A DNA stretch of 64,000 nucleotides from Agathobaculum desmolans ATCC 43058 (lineage in GTDB: Bacteria > Bacillota > Clostridia > Oscillospirales > Butyricicoccaceae): the NCBI RefSeq assembly GCF_000701665.1, contig NZ_JNJN01000001.1:60784-124783 (forward strand). Direction: 5' to 3'. This document shows positions 1-7,304 of this stretch, piece after piece. Each line of letters starts with the position of its first letter. Positions within the stretch are counted from its first letter, which is position 1. A program made the position numbers and the translations under genes. The notes beneath the pieces are model-generated. The model made no database searches and had not been told where the DNA came from. It saw only the letters and a list, made by a program, of their open reading frames with translations.

Positions 1-1167
1 CTTCGGATCAACGGTAGAGCCGTTGACATAGACCTCGAAGTGCAGATGCGGCCCGGTCGAGTTGCCGGTCGAGCCGACCTTGCCGATCAACTGTCCCTGT
101 GTTACGGTCTGCCCCACCGAAACCAGAATGGACGACTGATGACCGTATGCCGTCATCAATCCGCCGCCATGGTCGATTACCGTATAATTGCCGTAACCGG
201 ATACCCAGCCCGCCGTTACCACACGTCCCGTGGCTGCCGCCAAAATATCCGCGCCGTAGCCCGCGGGGATATCCTCGCCCGCATGGAACTTACGCGTGCC
301 GTAGATCGGGTGGATGCGCCAGCCATACCGCGAATTGGTAGTCGTGCAGCTCGGCGTCGGCCAAACGAGCGTACCATCCCCCATCGGCACCGAACCGTTC
401 GCAGCCGACTGCCGGGACAATTCCGCGATCTGATTGCTGACCGACTGCATTTCACCGGCGATACGGTCGTACTCCGCTTCACTTTCCGCCTTATACGCCT
501 CGATGCTCTTTTGCAGCGCGGCCTGCTCCGCCTCGCTTGCAGCCAGCTCATCGACCTTATAGCCCAGATTCTCCTCGTATTCCTTCTGCGCATCCTGCGT
601 ATTCTGCAGGTCATCCCGCTTCTGTTCGATATCCTCCTTGGCCGCCGTATACTCAGCTACCACACGCTTGTTATCGTCCATGATCGCGGTAACGATCTCC
701 ATGCGAGAGAGCAGGTCGGAAAAGCTCGAAGAATTCAGCAGCACTTCCAGATAGCTGGTATCCCCCTGCTCATAGGTCGTGCGCACGGTCAGCGCAAAGG
801 CATCCTCTTTCTCAGCCAACGCCTGTTCCGCCGTATCCAGCTCAACGGTTTTTACATCGATCTGCTGCTGCAGACGCGCAATGTACGCCTTGACCGTTTC
901 AATTTCTTCCTTGGTCAGATTGATCTCGGCCTGCAAAGCATCACGGGTTGCCTGCACATCGTTGGCCTGACGGGTCAGTTCAGCGATTTTTTCCTTGACC
1001 GCCGCCTTTTCATCCTCCAGTGAGGACAGCTTATCCCGCAGGGAATCGGCATCCTCGGCCGCTGCGGCAAACGTCAGCCCGGAAGCCAGCAGGGATACCA
1101 GCATTGCCAGCACCAGCACGCCCGCCACCACGCAGGAGATCAGCCGCACGGTTTTCTTTTTCAACAT
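1..1167 (-). CDS. Coiled-coil M23 murein endopeptidase / hydrolase activator (PcsB/CwlO type), C-terminus cut by window edge
   Basis: The 389 visible residues open with a basic stretch and a hydrophobic segment (about 7-36), i.e. a signal peptide or anchor. A long heptad-rich coiled coil follows (about 40-280), then a LytM/M23 domain from about 300. The M23 zinc motifs are visible as HAGED (HxxxD) and HLHFEV (HxH). Only the last few residues appear to be missing beyond position 1. The start is the ATG at 1167 behind AAGGAG. The gene lies 30 bp after ftsX and is the third gene of an ftsE-ftsX-peptidase unit. In Firmicutes, FtsEX activates peptidases of this coiled-coil type (PcsB, CwlO), so this is very probably its partner, acting on septal or lateral peptidoglycan outside the membrane. 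Confidence 0.9.
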   Translation of the reverse strand, partial: MLKKKTVRLISCVVAGVLVLAMLVSLLASGLTFAAAAEDADSLRDKLSSLEDEKAAVKEKIAELTRQANDVQATRDALQAEINLTKEEIETVKAYIARLQQQIDVKTVELDTAEQALAEKEDAFALTVRTTYEQGDTSYLEVLLNSSSFSDLLSRMEIVTAIMDDNKRVVAEYTAAKEDIEQKRDDLQNTQDAQKEYEENLGYKVDELAASEAEQAALQKSIEAYKAESEAEYDRIAGEMQSVSNQIAELSRQSAANGSVPMGDGTLVWPTPSCTTTNSRYGWRIHPIYGTRKFHAGEDIPAGYGADILAAATGRVVTAGWVSGYGNYTVIDHGGGLMTAYGHQSSILVSVGQTVTQGQLIGKVGSTGNSTGPHLHFEVYVNGSTVDPK

Positions 1168-1197
1168 AAGGTATTCGCTCCTTTTCTGTGCGGAGAA

Positions 1198-2082
1198 TTA
1201 TACATCCATAAACTTGCGGATGCTCGTCACCGATCCGCCGATGCCGAACAGCACGCTTGCGCCCAAAAATACGCTGAGCACCAGCCAGCGCAGGCTTTCA
1301 AACGGCGCGATTTGGAAATACGGGATCACGCCGCCCGCAATTCTGGCCAGCTCGGTATACAGTCCCCATTCGGCAAAGAAAGCCAGAGCGCCCGCCAGCA
1401 GGCCGAGCACCATGCCTTCAATCACAAACGGCCAGCGAATAAACCAGTTGGTTGCGCCAACCATTTTCTGAATGGAGATCTCCTCCCGCCGGGCAAACAT
1501 GCCGAGCTTGACCGTGTTGGCGATAATGAACACCGAAATAACAGCCAGTCCCACCACCATGGCAAGCGCCACAATGTTGAACACCCGCTGCACCTGCACC
1601 AGTTTGGAGATCACAGCTTCATCCGCACGGACATTTGCCACACCGTCCACCGCTTCGATTTCGGCAATGGTCTGTTCGGCCTGTGCCGGATCGGCAAGCG
1701 TAAAGATAAAGCTGTTGCGCAGCGGATTATTCGAGGAGTCATAGCTGTCGAGGATTTCGGCATCCTCGCCCAGATCTTCACGATATTTTTCCAGCGCAAC
1801 ATCCCGATCTTCAAAGTCGATCGTGGCGATATTGCCGATCCGCTCAAACTGCGAGCCAAGCGCCTTGGCCTCGCGCGTTGTCAGCTCCTCATCGATAAAC
1901 ACCACGATCTCGCTCGACTGCTGCAGATCGCGGATACTCAGATCGATGTTATACGCCAGCAGCGACACCGTTCCGGTAAGGATCAGGCAGGCGATCATAA
2001 TGAGCACCGCTGCCAGCGACATAAAGCCGTGCTTGAAAATATTGCGGAAGCCTTCCTTCCAGTAATATCCGAATTTTCTCAT
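1198..2082 (-). CDS. ftsX: Cell division ABC transporter permease FtsX
   Basis: This 294-residue protein has the FtsX plan. There is a short cytoplasmic N-terminus (KFGYYWKEGFRNIFKHG), then TM1 at about 22-45 and an extracytoplasmic domain at about 50-165. Three more membrane segments follow (about 170-195, 215-240, 262-285). It pairs with FtsE to transmit ATP-driven conformational change to an extracellular murein hydrolase; it does not act as a true transporter. The start codon overlaps the ftsE stop in an ATGA junction, so the two are translationally coupled. Length is normal for Gram-positive FtsX. Confidence 0.96.
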   Translation of the reverse strand: MRKFGYYWKEGFRNIFKHGFMSLAAVLIMIACLILTGTVSLLAYNIDLSIRDLQQSSEIVVFIDEELTTREAKALGSQFERIGNIATIDFEDRDVALEKYREDLGEDAEILDSYDSSNNPLRNSFIFTLADPAQAEQTIAEIEAVDGVANVRADEAVISKLVQVQRVFNIVALAMVVGLAVISVFIIANTVKLGMFARREEISIQKMVGATNWFIRWPFVIEGMVLGLLAGALAFFAEWGLYTELARIAGGVIPYFQIAPFESLRWLVLSVFLGASVLFGIGGSVTSIRKFMDV

Positions 2083-2759
2083 ACCTGATAGTACCCACCT
2101 GTCTGATCACTGATGACCTCGCCCTTATCGATCATCACAACACGTTTTTCAAACTCATCCACCAGGCCTTTTTCGTGGGTAACGATCAGCACGGTGGTGC
2201 CCAATTCGTTGATCTTCTCAAACAGCGTCATGAGTTCCAGCGAGCGGGCCGGGTCGAGGTTGCCGGTCGGCTCATCCGCGATAATCAGACGCGGGTTGTT
2301 GACCAGCGCACGCGCGATTGCCACACGCTGCTGCTCGCCGCCGGACAGATTCATCGGTTTTTCCTGTGCCTTTTCCGTCAGCCCGACCAAATCGAGCACA
2401 TAGGGCACCCGCTCTTTGATCGCCTTGGCCTTGGCACCGATCGTCCGCATCGCAAAAGCGACGTTTTCGTACACGGTTTTATTATTGATCAGGCGGAAAT
2501 CCTGATATACCACGCCCAAAGTACGGCGCAGATAGGGAATCTGGCGCTTCTTCATCTCTCCGACATTGTAATTATTGACCAGCACACGCCCCTCAGTCGG
2601 CCGAACCTCCGCCGTGAGCAGCTTGATAATCGTTGTTTTGCCCGAACCGGACGCACCGACAAGAAAGACAAACTCCCCCTCGTCCACACGCAGGTTAGCC
2701 TTGTTCACCGCACGGGTACCATTGTCGTACACCATGGTGACATCGTTCATTCGTATCAC
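2079..2759 (-). CDS. ftsE: Cell division ATP-binding protein FtsE
   Basis: ABC ATPase of 226 residues with Walker A (GASGSGKTT), Q-loop (VYQDFRL), signature (LSGGEQQR), Walker B (RLIIADEPTGNLD) and the switch histidine (VTHE). The reading frame is open two codons further, to a TTG at 2765. However, GGAGG sits 7 nt before the GTG at 2759, and initiation there gives the canonical FtsE N-terminus (M)IRMNDVTMVYDNG, so that start is preferred. It energises FtsX in control of cell-wall hydrolysis. It is first in the ftsE-ftsX-M23 operon and has its own promoter about 70 bp upstream. Confidence 0.96.
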   Translation of the reverse strand: MIRMNDVTMVYDNGTRAVNKANLRVDEGEFVFLVGASGSGKTTIIKLLTAEVRPTEGRVLVNNYNVGEMKKRQIPYLRRTLGVVYQDFRLINNKTVYENVAFAMRTIGAKAKAIKERVPYVLDLVGLTEKAQEKPMNLSGGEQQRVAIARALVNNPRLIIADEPTGNLDPARSLELMTLFEKINELGTTVLIVTHEKGLVDEFEKRVVMIDKGEVISDQTGGYYQV

Positions 2760-2792
2760 AGGCAATCCTCCCCGGATCTATCCCTTAAAATC

Positions 2793-2829
2793 AAAAAAGG
2801 CGAAGGCATATATCCATACACCTTCGCCT
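2793..2829 (-). terminator. Rho-independent terminator between the cdaR unit and ftsE
   Basis: A 9-bp perfect stem (AGGCGAAGG at 2798-2806 pairing with 2821-2829) is followed on the minus strand by six T residues (2793-2798). It stops transcripts arriving from the regulator and small membrane-protein genes, only about 30 nt before the ftsE ribosome binding site. Confidence 0.75.
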
Positions 2830-2858
2830 ATTATAGCAGATTATTTCCCGCCGCGCAA
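2830..2858 (-). promoter_or_regulatory. Putative sigma-A promoter of ftsEX, overlapping the upstream terminator
   Basis: On the minus strand, TTGCGC (2853-2858) is followed after 17 nt by a perfect TATAAT (2830-2835). The predicted transcription start (about 2823) falls inside the terminator stem. Transcripts from this promoter therefore lack half the hairpin and escape termination, while read-through RNA from upstream is stopped. Confidence 0.6.
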
Positions 2859-2910
2859 GCCAACATTCCCCGCAGCGGTTTCCTTTTGATCCGGCTGCTG
2901 CATCAAAAGC

Positions 2911-3054
2911 TTACGGATCAGCCCTCATTCCGCTCACTACAAGGCATAACCCAACCACGCCAAACAGCAATCCGATGTAAAAGAAAAATACATCCGGAAC
3001 CGCTACGATGTTTCCAAACAGCAAAAGGGCAAACCCAAGCGTTTTTCGTTTCAT
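2911..3054 (-). CDS. Small membrane protein of 47 residues, unknown function
   Basis: An intact 48-codon frame starts at the ATG at 3054, behind a good AGAGGTG ribosome binding site with 7-nt spacing. It ends with TAA at 2911-2913. The protein is MKRKT followed by one or two hydrophobic segments (about 6-20 and 23-42) and a short charged tail. It lies between the CdaR-type regulator and the ftsEX terminator and is probably cotranscribed with the regulator. No family was recognised. The spaced RBS and the charge-then-hydrophobic pattern support real expression. Confidence 0.55.
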   Translation of the reverse strand: MKRKTLGFALLLFGNIVAVPDVFFFYIGLLFGVVGLCLVVSGMRADP

Positions 3055-3126
3055 TTACCTGCACCTCTTCATTTGCAAGGTGAGCTGCCTGCCGTCATCC
3101 GCTATGACGATTGCACTGCCCGCGCT

Positions 3127-4218
3127 TTAGCGCACGCCTTCCTCACGGCTGGCCAGATACTTGCGCACCATGAGCGCCACCTTGAACACAATCGCGTGAT
3201 CAAATTCACGCAGATCCAGACCGGTCAGCTTTTTGATCTTTTCCAAACGGTAAACCAGCGTATTGCGGTGCACAAACAGCTTGCGCGAGGTTTCGGATAC
3301 GTTCAGGTTGTTTTCAAAAAACTTCTGAATGGTAAACAGGGTCTCCTGATCGAGCGAGTCGATCGATCCCTTTTTGAATACCTCGGACAGGAACATCTCG
3401 CACAGGGTGATCGGCAGCTGATAGATCAGACGGCCGATGCCCAGATTTTCAAAGCTGATGATATTTTTCTCGGTATCAAATACCGCGCCGACCTCGATCG
3501 CAGTCTGCGCTTCCTTAAACGACTTGGCGATGTCCTTCATCTGCGAGGAAACCGAACCGATACCGATCAGGCATTTGACCGAAAGCTCACTGAGCAGCGT
3601 TTCTTCGATCGCAGCGGCAATCTTCGCCAAATCCTTGACCTCGCTGCCGGCCTTTACTTCCTTTACAACAACAATATCGTTTTCCGAAATGTGCAGCACA
3701 AAGTCCTTCTGCTTGTCCGGGAACATACCGACCACAACATCAATCGCCGCCACATCCGCCGGAGCCTGCTGGCGCACCAGAAAGACCACACGCGGTACAT
3801 CGTTGCCGAAATGCAGCTCACGCGACTTGATGTAGATATCGCCCGGAAGGATATTATCCAGAATGATATTCTTTACAAAGGTCGCTTTATCATGCTTTTC
3901 ATCATACAGCGTTTTGATATTATTGATAGCAACCGCGACCAGCGAACAGATGCTGCGCGCCATTTCGTCCTCGCCCTGCACAAAAACGGCATATTCCAGC
4001 CGGGAGGCACGATCCCCCGTAATGTGGTACGTGTAGCCGCCGAAACGGACGATCTCCCCCGCAAAGCCCAGCTCGGTAATTGCTTCCTCGCGCATCTCAC
4101 CAATCCGGGGCAGGTCGGTGCATGCCACAACCGCACCGCTTGCATCCACAATGCCGATCGTACGATCCACCGTATCCTTCATTTGCAAAACAATTGACTG
4201 GAACAATCTTGAAGCCAT
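3127..4218 (-). CDS. CdaR/PucR-family transcriptional regulator
   Basis: The C-terminal 60 residues are a PucR-type helix-turn-helix (NVSETSRKLFVHRNTLVYRL), the hallmark of CdaR/PucR regulators. The N-terminal half resembles a ligand-sensing domain (VDRTIGIVDASGAVVACTDL), as in the sugar-diacid recognition module. The frame is open to 4263. However, AAAGGTG lies 6 nt before the ATG at 4218 and directly abuts the one at 4224, so 4218 is preferred (363 aa). The inducer and targets cannot be read from the sequence. No diacid-catabolism genes are adjacent, so the target is probably elsewhere, or it is the following small membrane protein. Confidence 0.85.
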   Translation of the reverse strand: MASRLFQSIVLQMKDTVDRTIGIVDASGAVVACTDLPRIGEMREEAITELGFAGEIVRFGGYTYHITGDRASRLEYAVFVQGEDEMARSICSLVAVAINNIKTLYDEKHDKATFVKNIILDNILPGDIYIKSRELHFGNDVPRVVFLVRQQAPADVAAIDVVVGMFPDKQKDFVLHISENDIVVVKEVKAGSEVKDLAKIAAAIEETLLSELSVKCLIGIGSVSSQMKDIAKSFKEAQTAIEVGAVFDTEKNIISFENLGIGRLIYQLPITLCEMFLSEVFKKGSIDSLDQETLFTIQKFFENNLNVSETSRKLFVHRNTLVYRLEKIKKLTGLDLREFDHAIVFKVALMVRKYLASREEGVR

Positions 4219-4350
4219 TTCCATCACCTTTCCCGTCTGCTCTCTTTTTTCGGTACTGCACACGCACCATCATGCAGTATCCGCACCGCACCGCCGCTGT
4301 TCTGCACAATCTCCACAAGAACGCCACGGCATTCCATCGCATTTTATGAC

Positions 4351-4359
4351 ATTATATCA
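4351..4359 (-). promoter_or_regulatory. Extended -10 promoter upstream of the CdaR-type regulator
   Basis: The minus strand reads TGATATAAT, an extended -10 (TGn plus perfect TATAAT at 4351-4356), in an AT-rich stretch. No good -35 stands at 17 nt; TTGTAC occurs at a spacing of 20. The predicted leader is about 125 nt. Confidence 0.5.
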
Positions 4360-4407
4360 TATGCATACTCATTTTTGTACAAAAAGTTTGAAATTTTTTG
4401 TCCATTT

Positions 4408-5139
4408 TTAGAACTCCTGTGCCCCTCCAGCCTGCAAAACTGCCAGCTCGTCTGCCGTCAGCTCCCGGAAAGCGCCCGGCTCCAGCGCGGGATCAAGCGG
4501 TATGCCACCGAGCTGCACCCGTTTCAGCGCCACGACCACACCGCCCACTGCGGCCACCATGCGCTTGACCTGATGATATTTGCCCTCCCGCAGGGTAATG
4601 CGCACGCGCGCATCCGGTAAACCGGACAATACCTCGAGCCGGGCCGGGCGGCATACCGTGCCGTCCTTCAGCACAAGCCCCTGCCGGAACCGTTCTGCTG
4701 CATCCGCAGCCAGTTCCCCTTCAACCGCTGCCTCATACACCTTGGAGACATGGCGGTTCGGGCTCATCAGCGCATGGCTGAGCGCCCCGTCATCCGTAAC
4801 GAGCAGCAGGCCTTCCGTGTCCTTGTCCAACCGGCCGACCGCAAACAAACCGCGCCGCTCGGCCTCCGGAAACAGATCAAGCACGGTATCGTGCCGTGCA
4901 TCCCGGCTGGCTGTGATCACCCCCGCCGGCTTATTGAGCATATAATACCGCTGGGCACGGTAACGCTGCACCTGACCATCCAGCGAAACCGAAGCAGTAT
5001 CCGGATCGACCTTTGCTGCCGGGTCACGCTCGGCTGTGCCGTCTACCGCAACACGCCCCGCGCGAATCATCGCCTGTACTTCCTTACGGCTTCCACAGTT
5101 CAGATGGGTTAAAAGCTTATCCAACCGTATGCGTGGCAT
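4408..5139 (-). CDS. RsuA/RluB/E/F-family RNA pseudouridine synthase
   Basis: The 243-residue protein has an N-terminal S4 RNA-binding domain (IRLDKLLTHLNCGSRKEVQAMI, about 3-60). The catalytic domain follows, with GRLDKDTEGLLLVTDDG at about 102-118; the Asp in GRLDKDT is the catalytic residue of this family. It isomerises a uridine in rRNA (family precedent: 16S U516 or 23S U2604/2605). Which site it modifies cannot be told from sequence. The start has GGGGGA upstream. It is followed by a short gap and stands alone between the regulator and the DUF4830 gene. Confidence 0.9.
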   Translation of the reverse strand: MPRIRLDKLLTHLNCGSRKEVQAMIRAGRVAVDGTAERDPAAKVDPDTASVSLDGQVQRYRAQRYYMLNKPAGVITASRDARHDTVLDLFPEAERRGLFAVGRLDKDTEGLLLVTDDGALSHALMSPNRHVSKVYEAAVEGELAADAAERFRQGLVLKDGTVCRPARLEVLSGLPDARVRITLREGKYHQVKRMVAAVGGVVVALKRVQLGGIPLDPALEPGAFRELTADELAVLQAGGAQEF

Positions 5140-5292
5140 TTTGTTTCCCCCACCAAGTTATTGATGATTACAGCATAACACTTTTTCGCATATTGCACAA
5201 TAGGGAAAAACAAAAAAAGTGCAACTCACCAAAAGTAACCAACATGTTCGGAAAATTGCACGCGCTTTTTTCGTGGTTTTGCACAGATAAGC

Positions 5293-5317
5293 AAAAGCGC
5301 TCCCGTTTTGGGAGCGC
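5293..5317 (-). terminator. Terminator of the DUF4830 gene
   Basis: An 8-bp GC-rich stem (GCGCTCCC at 5297-5304 with GGGAGCGC at 5310-5317) is followed on the minus strand by TTTT. It lies 10 bp after the stop codon of the DUF4830-type gene. Confidence 0.75.
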
Positions 5318-5326
5318 AAGCACATT

Positions 5327-5830
5327 CTATTCTTCCGGCGGCTGCGACGGCTGCTGTGTAATCCCGTGCACGAAGCCATCCGCCTCGGCCGCACTGATAT
5401 CCGCCGCAATCAGCCGGCCGCGCCGCACGAGCAGATTAGCCGTAACGCCGCTCTCCCCCGTGGGGTAGGACAGCAGCTCATAGGTATACAGGGTTGCCCG
5501 TTTGCCCTGATACGGCGTCAGATCCATTCCCTGCTCGATCTGCAGCGCATTATATGCGCGGTAATCGTCATCAAAGCTTTTGGGAATCTGCACCTCGCGC
5601 TCGCTGCGCGGCTCGGGATCGACCTGCCAACCGCAGCTTTCGAGCAGTGCCACCCGCTGCTCATTCGTGCGCAGTTTGTCATCCAGATCCACCTCGGCCG
5701 CTGCAGACGGCGCGCTCACCGTTTCCGCTGCCTGCGGCCAAAGCGCCGCGCCCCCTAATACGGCCGCCCCTACCAGCAGCGCCCCCGCCGCTACTTTTTT
5801 CAAGGATATTTTGGCTGCAAAAACGATCAT
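5327..5830 (-). CDS. DUF4830-type secreted or membrane-anchored protein
   Basis: The 167-residue product has a hydrophobic N-terminal segment (about 9-30, KKVAAGALLVGAAVLGGAAL) that could be a signal anchor. The soluble domain (about 45-155) carries the look of DUF4830: RVALLESCGWQV near its start, a PKSFDDDYRAYNALQ region and a short beta-rich C-terminus. This family occurs in clostridia and has no established function. The start ATG at 5830 follows AGGGG with 9-nt spacing. It has its own terminator. The family name is from recognition, not a search. Confidence 0.7.
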   Translation of the reverse strand: MIVFAAKISLKKVAAGALLVGAAVLGGAALWPQAAETVSAPSAAAEVDLDDKLRTNEQRVALLESCGWQVDPEPRSEREVQIPKSFDDDYRAYNALQIEQGMDLTPYQGKRATLYTYELLSYPTGESGVTANLLVRRGRLIAADISAAEADGFVHGITQQPSQPPEE

Positions 5831-5888
5831 AGCATTGTCCCCTCCCGCTTTTGCTTTATCCTATGTGTAAAGCGGACAGGACAGAACC

Positions 5889-5926
5889 AAAAAGGCTGTC
5901 GAAATGCCTTGGCACTTCAACAGCCT
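5889..5926 (-). terminator. Terminator of the flavodiiron gene
   Basis: An imperfect inverted repeat (AGGCTGTCGAAATGCC with GGCACTTCAACAGCCT) is followed on the minus strand by TTTTGG. It lies just downstream of the FprA stop and carries the CTGTCGAAA core seen in other hairpins of this window. Confidence 0.65.
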
Positions 5927-5937
5927 CTGCTTCTCGG

Positions 5938-7143
5938 TCAGGCCAGAATTTGCGAAGCCAGCACATCCGCCAATGCTTCCAGCGAGGCACGTTGCCCATC
6001 TGCAAGCGCAGAGCGGATCGATACCGGCTGTTCCAGCACGGTCATGTTTTTCATGCTTTCCAGCATAGTGCGCATATGCTTTGCCGAAACCGGCGCCCAA
6101 GTGCCGTTTTCCAATAGCGCGGCCGTGCGGTTCTGCAGCCCCAGTGCCTTCAGATCCGCCAAATAGCCTTCCATCCGCGGATGCAGGCCGCCGTTATACG
6201 TCGGCGCGGCCAGCACCAGATGGCTGCACCGGAAGCTTTCCGCCACCAACTCGGACACATCCGTACCGGAAACATCATACATGGCAATATTGTGCACGCC
6301 GCGCTCTGCCAGCAGGCCGGCCAACACCTGTGCCGCATTTTCCGTATTACCGTACATGGTCGCATAGGCGATCATTACGCCCTGCTCTTCCGGCTCATAC
6401 GTGCTCCATTTCTGATACTTCTCCAGCAGCACCGGCAGATTACCGCGCCAAACCGGACCGTGCAGCGGGCAGATCATCTCGATATCAAGAGCCGCCGCTT
6501 TTTTCAGCAGCGCCTGCACCTGCGCGCCGTACTTGCCGACGATATTGGAATAATACCGGCGGGTATCCGCCATCCACATGCTGTCCAACTGCAGCTCGTC
6601 ATCAAACAGGTTGCCCGCCAGTGCGCCGAATGTGCCGAACGCATCCGCCGAGAACAGGATCTTATCCGGTTCGTCATACGTGACCATGACCTCCGGCCAA
6701 TGCACCATCGGCGCCATCATAAAATGCAGGGTATGACGGCCGGTTGAGAGCTTGTCCCCTTCCGCCACGACCAGGGCGCGATCCTTTACATCAAGCGCAT
6801 AGAACTGGGACAGCATTCCGACTGCCCGGGCGCTGCATACGATCTTCGCCTGCGGATACCGGCGCAGCATTTCATCGATCAGGCTGCAGTGATCCGGCTC
6901 CATATGCTGTACAACCAGATAATCGAGTTCGCGTCCGCCCAGTGCATACAAAACATTTTCCGTAAACTGGCGGCCGATCGAATCATCGACGGTATCAAAC
7001 AGCACGGTTTTTTCATCCAACAGCACATAACTGTTATACGATACCCCGCGCGGGATCGGGAACAGGTTTTCAAAACGGCTCAGGCGGCGGTCGCTGCCGC
7101 CGACATAAATCAAGTCATCCTTGACCTTTCTGGTACTGTGCAT
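5938..7143 (-). CDS. FprA/flavodiiron protein (A-type flavoprotein)
   Basis: The 401-residue protein has a metallo-beta-lactamase-like diiron domain (about 1-250) with the full ligand set: HMEPDH (His80, Glu82, Asp84, His85), a His in MVHWPE (about 147), an Asp in SADAF (about 166) and a His in CPLHGP (about 227). A C-terminal flavodoxin domain follows (FMN loop TMYGNTE, about 262). There is no rubredoxin extension. Such enzymes reduce O2 to water, or NO to N2O, with electrons from rubredoxin or related donors, protecting anaerobes. RBS GGAGG stands 9 nt from the ATG. It is monocistronic, with its own terminator. Confidence 0.93.
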   Translation of the reverse strand: MHSTRKVKDDLIYVGGSDRRLSRFENLFPIPRGVSYNSYVLLDEKTVLFDTVDDSIGRQFTENVLYALGGRELDYLVVQHMEPDHCSLIDEMLRRYPQAKIVCSARAVGMLSQFYALDVKDRALVVAEGDKLSTGRHTLHFMMAPMVHWPEVMVTYDEPDKILFSADAFGTFGALAGNLFDDELQLDSMWMADTRRYYSNIVGKYGAQVQALLKKAAALDIEMICPLHGPVWRGNLPVLLEKYQKWSTYEPEEQGVMIAYATMYGNTENAAQVLAGLLAERGVHNIAMYDVSGTDVSELVAESFRCSHLVLAAPTYNGGLHPRMEGYLADLKALGLQNRTAALLENGTWAPVSAKHMRTMLESMKNMTVLEQPVSIRSALADGQRASLEALADVLASQILA

Positions 7144-7229
7144 CGCACGACACCTCCATAATCATATCTGTTAAAAGTGTAACACATTTTCCCGTTCCCG
7201 TCTACCCCGACGCAGCGCGGGATGCAACA

Positions 7230-7257
7230 AAAAACCGGCTGCGAAACAGCCGGTTTT
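7230..7257 (-). terminator. Bidirectional terminator after the EF-G-like gene
   Basis: A perfect palindrome AAAAACCGGCTG / CAGCCGGTTTTT with a CGAAA-type loop lies about 50 bp past the stop codon. T-runs occur on both strands. Confidence 0.85.
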
Positions 7258-7304
7258 TGTCAAACGGTCAAATTCCTGTATTATTTTACCGCCTATGTAT
7301 CAAA

